This document shows, piece after piece, positions 15,223-20,910 of a DNA stretch of 20,910 bases (position 1 is its first letter; each line of letters opens with the position of its first letter). The stretch is taken from contig JAVBNC010000121.1 in the NCBI GenBank assembly GCA_031551765.1, forward strand, positions 1 to 20,910. The letters are read 5' to 3'. The position numbers were made by a program, and so were the translations under genes. The notes under the pieces were generated by a model. That model did not search any database. It was not told the DNA's origin and saw nothing but the letters and a program-made list of their open reading frames with translations. Source of the stretch: JAVBNC01 sp031551765 (GTDB lineage: Bacteria; Desulfobacterota; Desulfovibrionia; Desulfovibrionales; Desulfovibrionaceae).

Positions 15223-17124
15223 ATGGACAAACCGGCAGCCGCAAGCATACCCACAGCGCCCGGCGTGTACCTGTACAAGGACAGCCAGGGCCGCATCATT
15301 TACGCGGGCAAGGCCAAGAACCTGCGCAAACGGGTGCTCTCCTATTTTCGCGACGGCGCGGGCCTATCCGCCCTGTCCGCGAAGACGCGGGCCATGATAG
15401 CCCTGGCCGCGAGCGTGGAAACCCTGGCCACGGACACGGAAAAAGAGGCCTTTCTGCTGGAAGCCAGCCTCATCAAAAAGCACCGGCCCCGCTACAACAT
15501 CCTGCTGCGCGACGACAAAGACTACGTGCTGTTCCGCCTGGACACGGCCGGGCATTTCCCGCGCCTGGAAGTGGTGCGCCGGGTGCGGCCGGGCAAGGAA
15601 AAAGGCTCCGTGCTGCTGTTCGGCCCTTTTTCCTCCGCAGGTTCCGCCAGGGAAACCTGGAAAGCCATTCACCAGGCCTTTCCCCTGCGCCGCTGCAAGG
15701 ACAAGTCTTTCGCCAACCGCGCCCGGCCCTGCCTGTACCACCATATGGGCCAGTGCCTCGCGCCTTGTGTGCTGGACGTGGACAAGGCCGTGTACGCGGA
15801 ACTGGTGCGCCAGGTGGCGCTTTTGCTCGGCGGCCGCTCGCGGGAACTGGTGGAAACCCTGAAAGCCGACATGCTGCGCGCCGCCGACGCCCTGGATTTC
15901 GAGCGCGCGGCGCTTTTGCGCGACCGCATCGCCGCGGTGGAGCGCACCGTGGAACGCCAGTCCGTGGTGCTGCCCACCAGCGAGGACCTGGACGTGCTGG
16001 GCCTGGCCGCCGGGCAGGAAGGCCTGGCGCTCGGCATGCTTTTCGTGCGCCAGGGCGCGCTTTTGGACAAGCGCACCTTTTTCTGGCCGGGCCTGGACCT
16101 GGACGACGGGCCGGAGCTTTTGGAAAGCGTGCTTATCCAATTTTACCAGTCCGGTTCCCCGGTGCCGCAGCGGGTCATCGCGCCCTGGCTCACCCGCGAG
16201 GCGGTGCGGGGCCTGGCGGAAGAAGGCGGCTCGCTGACAGCGGAAGAGCGGGACGAGGCGGAACAGGGCCTGGCCGTGCTGGCCACGGTGCTTTCGGAAC
16301 TGCGGGGCGGGCCCGTGCGCCTCACCGGCCCGCGCACTCCGGAGGAAAACGCCCTGGTCTCCCTGGCCGCGGCCAATGCCGGGGAAAGCCTGCGCCGCCC
16401 CGGCCCGGACATTCCGGCGCTTTTGGCGGCGCATTTCGGCCTGGACCGGCCCGTGGCGCGCATAGAGGCCGTGGACGTTTCCCATACCGGCGGCGGCGCG
16501 GCCAGGGTGGGTATGGTGGTGTTCGAAGGCGGCCAGCCCCTGCGCGACGCCTACCGTACCTATAAGGTGGAAGCCGGGGGCGACGACTACGCCTCCCTGG
16601 CGGAATGGGCGGGGCGCCGGGCCGCTTCCGGCCCGCCCTGGCCGGACCTGGTGCTGGTGGATGGAGGCAGGGGCCAGGTAAGCGCCGTGGCCAGAACCTT
16701 TGCGGAAGCGGGCGCGGCCGGGAACTTCGCCCTGGCGGGCATAGCCAAAGCCAGGGACGAACTGGGCCGGGCGGACCGCACGGCCGGGGCGGAAGACCGG
16801 ATTTTCATTCCGGGCCGCAGCAACCCCCTGGCCATACGGCCCGGCTCCGCCGAGTTTTTCTTTCTGCAATACGTGCGGGACACGGTGCACGATTACGCCC
16901 TGGGCCGTCACCGGGGCGCGCGCAAAAGCCAGGCCCTGGCCGGGGAGCTGTTGCGCGTGCCCGGGGTGGGACCCAAAACGGCCCGCCTGCTCTGGGACCG
17001 CTTCGGGTCCCTGGCGGCCATGGCCGCCGCTTCGGAAGAAGAACTGGCCGGCATAGCCGGGCTGGGAAAAAACCGGGCCGCCGTTCTGCGCGGGCATCTC
17101 GCCCGTCTGCATAGTCCCAAATAA
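15223..17124 (+). CDS. uvrC: Excinuclease ABC subunit C
   Basis: Endonuclease of nucleotide excision repair that cuts on both sides of a lesion held by UvrB; 633 residues, full length. The GIY-YIG domain at about 9-95 shows GVYLY and IIYAGKAKNLRKR (3' incision). Four cysteines at 158, 170, 178 and 182 have the 12-8-4 spacing of the [4Fe-4S] cluster in E. coli UvrC. The UVR motif is at about 205-240. The RNase H-like domain shows D418 (VDVSHTGG), D480 (VLVDGGRGQ) and H556 (VHDYALGRH) for 5' incision, and helix-hairpin-helix motifs fill 576-625. ATG start with ACGGAAG upstream. A TATACT at 15041-15046 could be its -10 box, but no good -35 box was found. Monocistronic, followed by two terminators. 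Confidence 0.97.
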   Translation: MDKPAAASIPTAPGVYLYKDSQGRIIYAGKAKNLRKRVLSYFRDGAGLSALSAKTRAMIALAASVETLATDTEKEAFLLEASLIKKHRPRYNILLRDDKDYVLFRLDTAGHFPRLEVVRRVRPGKEKGSVLLFGPFSSAGSARETWKAIHQAFPLRRCKDKSFANRARPCLYHHMGQCLAPCVLDVDKAVYAELVRQVALLLGGRSRELVETLKADMLRAADALDFERAALLRDRIAAVERTVERQSVVLPTSEDLDVLGLAAGQEGLALGMLFVRQGALLDKRTFFWPGLDLDDGPELLESVLIQFYQSGSPVPQRVIAPWLTREAVRGLAEEGGSLTAEERDEAEQGLAVLATVLSELRGGPVRLTGPRTPEENALVSLAAANAGESLRRPGPDIPALLAAHFGLDRPVARIEAVDVSHTGGGAARVGMVVFEGGQPLRDAYRTYKVEAGGDDYASLAEWAGRRAASGPPWPDLVLVDGGRGQVSAVARTFAEAGAAGNFALAGIAKARDELGRADRTAGAEDRIFIPGRSNPLAIRPGSAEFFFLQYVRDTVHDYALGRHRGARKSQALAGELLRVPGVGPKTARLLWDRFGSLAAMAAASEEELAGIAGLGKNRAAVLRGHLARLHSPK

Positions 17125-17150
17125 CGTATTTTACGGTAATTTGATTCCGG

Positions 17151-17174
17151 CCTGGAAACCGTTTCAGGTTTTTT
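17151..17174 (+). terminator. First uvrC terminator
   Basis: CCTGGAA/TTTCAGG forms a 7-bp stem with one G-U pair and a 4-nt loop (17151-17168), followed by six T (17169-17174). It begins 27 bp after the uvrC stop codon. Confidence 0.75.
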
Positions 17175-17180
17175 ACAGTT

Positions 17181-17231
17181 CGCCGCCACAATGGTTTTTT
17201 GGGGAAAAAGCTATTGTGGCGGCGTTTTTTT
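17181..17231 (+). terminator. Second, stronger uvrC terminator
   Basis: A perfect 12-bp stem CGCCGCCACAAT/ATTGTGGCGGCG (17181-17192 and 17213-17224) encloses a 20-nt loop whose T-rich and A-rich parts can pair further. Seven T follow (17225-17231). The pair of terminators insulates uvrC from the next gene. Confidence 0.88.
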
Positions 17232-17254
17232 CTAACAACGGAAAAACATATCGG

Positions 17255-17266
17255 TTTGTCGACAAA
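17255..17266. promoter_or_regulatory. Perfect 12-bp palindrome, possible operator
   Basis: TTTGTCGACAAA reads the same on both strands and ends 17 bp before the -35 box of the promoter at 17284. Its position suits a regulator binding site, possibly for the CP76-like protein itself. That link is inference. Confidence 0.4.
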
Positions 17267-17283
17267 AAATATTTAAAAAACTC

Positions 17284-17311
17284 TTGCTAAAGTGGGAATA
17301 TTTGCTATCCT
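17284..17311 (+). promoter_or_regulatory. Promoter upstream of CP76-like gene
   Basis: TTGCTA (17284-17289), a 16-bp spacer and TATCCT (17306-17311) with an extended -10 TG at 17303-17304. It would give a leader of about 260 nt before the small regulator gene. Confidence 0.5.
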
Positions 17312-17575
17312 ATATTTTAACAATTCAAAGTACCAAGCATTCATTGAGAATTTTGTAGGGCTTGCGATACAGTGCCCGGAAACTTTTGTAACAAGACGAT
17401 CTATTGTTCAAAAAAAGCGAGGAGATGTACTAAGCGGCTTTTATTAGAAAAAAATACACAACAGAATAGGATGGGTATGTCTGATGGAAAAGAAAAGAAC
17501 CTGTAACTGCAAGAACAGACTCTGTTGAGTTCGTCTAAAAGTTGCTTCCCTGTAATTTGCACAGGAGGTGCCCAG

Positions 17576-17878
17576 ATGCGTTCTGACCTGGTAAAAATCG
17601 TGCACTCGGTCGTTTTGGACAGCCATATCCCGGCGAAAGCCCTGGCGAAGGAGGTGGGTAAGCCTTACTCCACCCTGCTCCGCGAAATTAATCCCTATGA
17701 CGCGGGAGCGAAACTGGGTGTTGAAACCTTGCTGCTTATCATGCGTTGCACGGGCAATACAAAGCCGCTGGAATTCATGGCGGAACAGCTCGGGTACGAA
17801 CTGGTTCCCAAAAGAGCGCGGGCAAGCGGCCCCCGCCCCGTTGTGGGACAGCAGCGCGCGAGCCGGGCTTCACTATAG
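17576..17878 (+). CDS. Phage CII/CP76-like regulatory protein
   Basis: Small DNA-binding protein of 100 residues. Residues 18-40 (IPAKALAKEVGKPYSTLLREINP) look like a helix-turn-helix, and the following YDAGAKLGVETLLLIMRCTGNTKPLEFMAEQLGYEL matches the phage regulatory CII (CP76) family as I know it. The C-terminal 22 residues are basic and probably disordered. The ATG at 17576 has AGGAGGT about 8 nt upstream; a longer reading from 17525 lacks one. It is alone, with no integrase or other phage gene in the window, and is preceded by AT-rich DNA. It may be a phage remnant or a domesticated regulator; its targets are unknown. Confidence 0.82.
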   Translation: MRSDLVKIVHSVVLDSHIPAKALAKEVGKPYSTLLREINPYDAGAKLGVETLLLIMRCTGNTKPLEFMAEQLGYELVPKRARASGPRPVVGQQRASRASL

Positions 17879-17908
17879 GAACGGTTCAAGAGGCTGCGAT
17901 GTTGTCGC

Positions 17909-17947
17909 AACGGTTCCGTTTACTCCGGCAGGGGTAGCGGAACCGTT
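17909..17947. terminator. Hairpin between convergent CP76-like gene and pgeF
   Basis: AACGGTTCCG (17909-17918) and CGGAACCGTT (17938-17947) form a 10-bp stem around a 19-nt loop, between two convergent genes. There is only a short T run on either side, so termination by this hairpin is uncertain. The last base of the stem is also the last base of the pgeF stop codon. Confidence 0.4.
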
Positions 17948-18705
17948 TATGTTTGCGCTTCCATCCAGATCAGGGCCGCCTGTCTGCCCGTGTCCCCCCG
18001 GCGGTGGGAAAAGAAAGCCCGCGGCGGCGAATAGGTGCACAGGTCCAGGCTGAAAATATTGCGCTCGGCCAGACCGGCCCGCGCAAGCTGCCATCGGGTC
18101 AGGCCCCAGAGATCCACCAGCCGCGTTTCCGGGTTGAACCAGGGCCGGAAGCGCTCCGGCCATTCCCGTTCGAAATGGACGAATTCCGCCCAGCCCAGGC
18201 TTGGGCCGCGCACCGCCATCAGCTCTTGCGGCCGGATGTTGCGCGAAGCGCAGAACGCGGCCACCCCGCTCTGGGGGAAATCCAGCGCGTTGCCCCGCCA
18301 GCCAACGTGCAGGGCAGCGATGTGCCCGTCCCTATGCGCCAGGAGCAGGGGCTGGCAATCCGCCGTTTTGACCGCCAGGGCCAGGCCGGGCCGGGACGTG
18401 GCCTGGCCGTCCGCCTGGCGGGAAGCGTCGTTGGCCATGCTTTGGTCCGTGGGGCTGGCTTCCGGGTCCGGGAGCAGGCGGTCGCCGTGCACCTGGTGCA
18501 GTTCGGACCAGGCCTTGAGGCCCAAGTCCCGCAGCAGGGCGGCGCGGCGCGTTACGGCTTCCGTGTCCTTTTCGTCGCGCAGGGCCAGGCAGCCGGTGCG
18601 CCGGGTGGTAAAGGCGCAGCGCACGCGCGGCAGGCCGGGAAACGCAAAAAACAGGCAGGTTTCCGCGAGATTGCTTGCGGATGCGGGCGTTGTCAGCTCA
18701 GCCAC
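17947..18705 (-). CDS. pgeF: YfiH/PgeF laccase-domain protein
   Basis: Member of the YfiH/PgeF (multicopper polyphenol oxidoreductase-like) family. In E. coli the homologue corrects peptidoglycan composition, and relatives such as mammalian LACC1 act on purine nucleosides. About 252 residues. The three zinc-ligand residues are visible: H73 in QVHGDR, C117 in KTADCQPL, and H133 in ALHVGWRG. The C-terminal LCTYSPPRAFFSHRRGDTGRQA is also typical. Two GTG starts are possible, at 18726 and 18705; the latter has AAGGA at a suitable distance and overlaps the cyclo-ligase stop by 13 bp. It is the second gene of a two-gene unit. The exact reaction in this organism is not known. Confidence 0.9.
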   Translation of the reverse strand: MAELTTPASASNLAETCLFFAFPGLPRVRCAFTTRRTGCLALRDEKDTEAVTRRAALLRDLGLKAWSELHQVHGDRLLPDPEASPTDQSMANDASRQADGQATSRPGLALAVKTADCQPLLLAHRDGHIAALHVGWRGNALDFPQSGVAAFCASRNIRPQELMAVRGPSLGWAEFVHFEREWPERFRPWFNPETRLVDLWGLTRWQLARAGLAERNIFSLDLCTYSPPRAFFSHRRGDTGRQAALIWMEAQT

Positions 18706-19298
18706 AGCAGTTCCTTTTCCGTGCACACCCCGTGCACGGGCAGGTCCCAGGCTTCCACGGGCAGCGCGTCCAGGAGCTGGAAAGAATAGACCAGGCCCAG
18801 GCGTTTCGCGCCGCGCATGGCGGGCCGGGCCAGGAGCCTGTCGTAATAGCCGCCGCCCATGCCCAGGCGGAAGCCCTTGAGGTCGTAAGCCAGGGCCGGG
18901 ACGACGAGCAGGTCCGGCAGCCAGCCGCCTTGCGGTTCCGGGGGGCAGGCGGCCGGGTCCGGCTCCATGATGCCGAACATGCCGGGCAGCAGCGTTGTTT
19001 CGTCCGCGCAGGGCAAGAGCCGCATGGTGCCTTTTTCTTCAGGCACGGTGCGGGGCAAGAGCAGCTGTTTGCCTTCCGCCAGGGCGGCCGTCCGCAGCGT
19101 CCGGGTATCCAGTTCCCCGCGCACGGCGTGGTACAGGGCCACGGAACGGGCCGCGCGCCAGGCCGGGTCGGCCAGCACCAGGGCCTGGGCCGCCTCCGAG
19201 CGCTCGCGGGCCTCTTCCGGCGGCAGGGCTTTGCGCCGGGCGAGCAGGGACTTGCGCAAGGCCGTCTTGCGCGGGTTTTCAACGGGAAGTTGGGTCAT
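18693..19298 (-). CDS. 5-formyltetrahydrofolate cyclo-ligase
   Basis: ATP-dependent enzyme that converts 5-formyl-THF to 5,10-methenyl-THF, returning the inactive folate to one-carbon metabolism; 201 residues. Near the N-terminus RKTALRKSLLARRKAL gives the basic ATP-binding stretch. The family signature KGFRLGMGGGYYDRLL is at 141-156, and LLVVPALAYDL precedes it. ATG at 19296-19298. It overlaps pgeF downstream, so the two are co-translated, and it faces a divergent metallophosphoesterase gene across 83 bp. Confidence 0.95.
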   Translation of the reverse strand: MTQLPVENPRKTALRKSLLARRKALPPEEARERSEAAQALVLADPAWRAARSVALYHAVRGELDTRTLRTAALAEGKQLLLPRTVPEEKGTMRLLPCADETTLLPGMFGIMEPDPAACPPEPQGGWLPDLLVVPALAYDLKGFRLGMGGGYYDRLLARPAMRGAKRLGLVYSFQLLDALPVEAWDLPVHGVCTEKELLWLS

Positions 19299-19318
19299 GG
19301 GCCATCCTGCGGCATGGT

Positions 19319-19347
19319 TTGCGGTGCCACACCATTACCGGTATACA
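19319..19347 (+). promoter_or_regulatory. Promoter of metallophosphoesterase gene
   Basis: TTGCGG (19319-19324), a 17-bp spacer and TATACA (19342-19347) lie 34 bp before the start codon. The 83-bp divergent region must also hold the promoter of the cyclo-ligase gene, which was not clearly seen. Confidence 0.55.
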
Positions 19348-19381
19348 CAAAGAAGCACAAGCAGCCGAAAGGAGTTACACC

Positions 19382-20047
19382 ATGATCGGCCTCCACTGGA
19401 TCGCGTTCGGCGACATTCACGACGACCTTTCGCCCCTGGCCGCCGTTCCGGGACTGGAAGAGGCCGCCGGGGTCATTATTACCGGCGACATGACCGTGGG
19501 CGGCGGGGTCAAGCAGGCGGCCCGCGTGCTGGAAGCCGTCGCCGCCCGCAACAGCGTCCTGTTCGCCCAGATCGGCAACATGGACCGGCCGGAAGTGACG
19601 GACTGGCTGGCGGAAAAAGGCTGGAACATCCACGCGGACGCGCGGGAGCTGGCGCCGGGCGTGGCCATCATGGGCCTGGGCGCGTCGCCCTTCACGCCTT
19701 TCGGCACGCCCAGCGAGTACCCGGAATCCCGTCTGGCCGCCTGGCTGGAGACAACGCACCGCAACGCGCCGCCCCACGAGCAGCTGATACTGGTCAGCCA
19801 CACCCCGCCCCTGGGCACGGCCTGCGACAGGCTGCACAGCGGGGTTTCCGTGGGCAGCAAGGCGGTGCGGGAGTTCATAGAGGACGTGCAGCCCGCCATA
19901 TGCCTTTGCGGCCACATCCACGAATCCCGGGCCGTGGACCGTCTGGGCAAGACCCTGCTCATCAACCCCGGCAGTTTCGTTTCCGGCGGCTACGCCGTGC
20001 TGTCCCTGACGCCGCAAGGCCTCGCGGCGGAACTGCGCGTGGTCTGA
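19382..20047 (+). CDS. Calcineurin-like metallophosphoesterase
   Basis: Predicted two-metal phosphoesterase of 221 residues; substrate unknown. The metal-site motifs are in order: GDIHDD (D11, H13), GDM (D36), GNMD (N66, D68), SHTPP (H140) and GHIH (H178, H180). In the third motif Met replaces the usual His of GNHD/E, as in relatives with GNCD. The C-terminal LLINPGSFVSGGYAVL is typical of the Icc/YfcE-like group. ATG with AAGGAG 8 nt upstream. It could act on a cyclic nucleotide, phosphodiester or phosphoprotein. Confidence 0.9.
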   Translation: MIGLHWIAFGDIHDDLSPLAAVPGLEEAAGVIITGDMTVGGGVKQAARVLEAVAARNSVLFAQIGNMDRPEVTDWLAEKGWNIHADARELAPGVAIMGLGASPFTPFGTPSEYPESRLAAWLETTHRNAPPHEQLILVSHTPPLGTACDRLHSGVSVGSKAVREFIEDVQPAICLCGHIHESRAVDRLGKTLLINPGSFVSGGYAVLSLTPQGLAAELRVV

Positions 20048-20066
20048 AGCGCCTTTCTTCCACTCC

Positions 20067-20173
20067 GGGGCCGGTAAGATGCGTGACCGGCAAAGCCGCA
20101 GGCGCGGCCTGTGCGGGATCACGCCCGGCCCCTGCGCTCCATAGGCCCTGGCGGGCCTGGCCCCCTCCGGGGG
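20067..20173 (+). repeat. Chain of nested hairpins between phosphoesterase and flavoprotein genes
   Basis: GGGGCCGG (20067-20074) pairs with CCGGCCCC (20125-20132). Directly inside, GCGTGA (20081-20086) pairs with TCACGC (20119-20124). Within that junction are CGGC-AAA-GCCG (20088-20098) and CAGGC-GCG-GCCTG (20099-20111). Two more hairpins follow: AGGCCC-TGGC-GGGCCT (20143-20158) and CCCCC-TCC-GGGGG (20161-20173). No T-tract follows, so it is not a plain terminator. It could be a structured RNA in the leader of the next gene, or a palindromic repeat element. No known riboswitch was recognised. Confidence 0.45.
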
Positions 20174-20209
20174 TATAAGGAAAGCCACAGCCAAAGGTTG
20201 AAAGGAGCG

Positions 20210-20238
20210 TTTACGCGCCGGCTTGCCTTGGGTATATC
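20210..20238 (+). promoter_or_regulatory. Candidate promoter of NimA-like gene
   Basis: TTTACG (20210-20215), 17 bp, and TATATC (20233-20238) lie about 75 bp before the start codon. The dyad TCCCG-AA-CGGGA (20239-20250) follows immediately, at the expected transcript start. Confidence 0.4.
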
Positions 20239-20311
20239 TCCCGAACGGGAACTCCCTAATTTCACTGAACAGCACACCACCATACTTCCGCCGCGCAAAG
20301 GAGCAACGGGC

Positions 20312-20791
20312 ATGGACAGAGCGATACGCAGAAAAGACCGCGCCATCAGCGAAGAAGAGGCCAGAAACCTGCTGGAAAAGGGCGAATACGGCATTTTGTC
20401 CACGGTCGGCAAAGAAGGGCGGCCCTACGGCATCCCGCTCTCCTACGTCATGATGGACGGGGCCCTGTATTTCCACTGCGCCCTGATGGGCCGGAAAGTG
20501 GAGAACCTCGAGTTCTGTCCCCAGGTTTCCTTTTGCGTGGTGGGCCCCACCCGGCCGGTGTACGCGGGTTCCTTCAGCACTTACTACGAATGCGCTCTGG
20601 CCCAGGGCACGGCGCGCAAGGTGGAGGACGCGGAGGAGAAGCGGCGCAGCCTTATGCTGCTGGCGGAAAAATACCTGTCCGAGCACATGGACAAAGCGCC
20701 CGGCGATATCGAGAAGTCCTTCAAACGCACGGCGGTCTATGCCATCGACATAGAACGCCTTACCGGCAAGGCCAAGCGGCCCTCCGCGTAA
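20312..20791 (+). CDS. Pyridoxamine 5'-phosphate oxidase-family (NimA-like) flavoprotein
   Basis: Split-barrel flavin-binding protein of 159 residues. The N-terminal RAIRRKDRAISEEEA, then YGILSTVGKEGRPYGIPLSY, LYFHCALMGRKVENL and the downstream YYECALAQGTARKVED match the NimA-like branch (Pyridox_ox_2) of the family. Some members reduce 5-nitroimidazole drugs; many have no known substrate, so resistance cannot be claimed. The start at 20312 has AAGGAG 9 nt upstream. The frame stays open back to 20111 but that stretch is the folded intergenic DNA and has no ribosome site. Possible role: FMN- or heme-linked redox reaction. Confidence 0.9.
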   Translation: MDRAIRRKDRAISEEEARNLLEKGEYGILSTVGKEGRPYGIPLSYVMMDGALYFHCALMGRKVENLEFCPQVSFCVVGPTRPVYAGSFSTYYECALAQGTARKVEDAEEKRRSLMLLAEKYLSEHMDKAPGDIEKSFKRTAVYAIDIERLTGKAKRPSA

Positions 20792-20910
20792 GAACGCTGT
20801 CGAAGCCATCCAAGAGTGAGAGCAGGGCGCAATGCGGCACACGACCGGCCGCAATTCGCCCAGCGTAGACTCGTAGAATGGGTAGACAACAATGCGGTTC
20901 GGCCGGACGG
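20792..20910. other. Unassigned right end
   Basis: No complete gene or terminator is seen. CAATGCGG occurs twice (about 20830 and 20890), each followed by a CGGCCG-containing stretch. An ATG near the end (MRFGRT...) could begin a plus-strand gene beyond the window but has no good ribosome site. Confidence 0.3.

Larger units (their letters stand above)
17232..17575 (+). other. AT-rich intergenic leader upstream of CP76-like gene
   Basis: About 340 bp of AT-rich sequence in a GC-rich neighbourhood, with no convincing gene. It holds a perfect palindrome (17255-17266), a promoter (17284-17311) and then a leader of about 260 nt. The leader contains a possible 11-codon open frame (17471-17506) without a good ribosome site. 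A weak AAAAGC/GCTTTT stem lies in the 17410-17445 stretch. No known riboswitch was recognised. Confidence 0.5.

Noticed and set aside
15364..17112. 582-codon minus-strand open frame opposite uvrC
   Set aside because: UvrC on the plus strand has all domains and catalytic residues; the antisense frame has none.
17444..17626. 60-codon minus-strand frame overlapping the CP76-like start
   Set aside because: Overlaps a supported gene and its ribosome site, with no motif or ribosome site of its own.
20067..20132. tRNA gene suggested by a GC-rich outer stem
   Set aside because: No T-arm GTTC sequence, no anticodon arm of correct length, and inner stems do not fit a cloverleaf.
20111..20311. In-frame N-terminal extension of the NimA-like protein
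   Set aside because: The extension lies in folded intergenic DNA and lacks a ribosome site; the start at 20312 has one and matches family length.
19295..20854. 519-codon minus-strand frame across the phosphoesterase and flavoprotein
   Set aside because: It runs antisense to two well-supported genes; no recognised motif.
1..20910. CRISPR array, transposase or integrase
   Set aside because: No regularly spaced direct repeats and no transposase or integrase motifs were seen.

Overview
The window looks like chromosomal DNA of a GC-rich anaerobic delta-type proteobacterium, most likely Desulfovibrionaceae (Desulfovibrio/Bilophila-like). The evidence is a complex I operon without nuoEFG, a porin resembling the Desulfovibrio 'outer membrane homotrimeric porin' family, and a stand-alone CII/CP76-type phage regulator. 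Genus was not determined; family names come from recognised motifs, not searches.

Left arm (1-12,123, minus strand): one tightly packed operon, nuoA-B-C-D-H-I-J-K, then an MrpD-like antiporter subunit, an 85-residue two-helix membrane protein, a NuoL-like antiporter subunit, nuoM and nuoN. Most junctions overlap or lie within 25 bp. A good sigma70-type promoter (TTGACA-16 bp-TAGAAT) sits about 50 bp before nuoA. NuoE, F and G are absent from the operon, so the encoded enzyme is a membrane arm plus Q-module that probably takes electrons from something other than NADH. It carries four antiporter-type subunits instead of three. Beyond nuoN is a stretch with runs of 9 T, 11 G and 15 C.

Middle (12,192-14,983, minus strand): infA with an intrinsic terminator, lgt (prolipoprotein diacylglyceryl transferase), and a porin gene with a strong terminator. 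lgt may be read from a promoter so close that its mRNA would be nearly leaderless.

Right of the porin, a 127-bp palindromic element with TAGAGCAG/CTGCTCTA ends lies upstream of plus-strand uvrC. Two tandem intrinsic terminators follow uvrC, then about 340 bp of AT-rich DNA holding a perfect palindrome and a promoter for a small CII/CP76-like regulator.

Right arm: convergent minus-strand pair pgeF (YfiH/laccase-domain) and 5-formyltetrahydrofolate cyclo-ligase, overlapping. Divergent from them on the plus strand are a calcineurin-like metallophosphoesterase, a strongly folded intergenic segment, and a NimA/pyridoxamine-phosphate-oxidase-like flavoprotein. The last 120 bp hold nothing that could be identified.

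The most noteworthy material is the remodelled complex I: extra antiporter pair, the unknown two-helix protein, a Pro/Ala/Lys/Glu tail on NuoC and an insertion in NuoI. The two structured intergenic elements and the orphan regulator with its palindrome come next.
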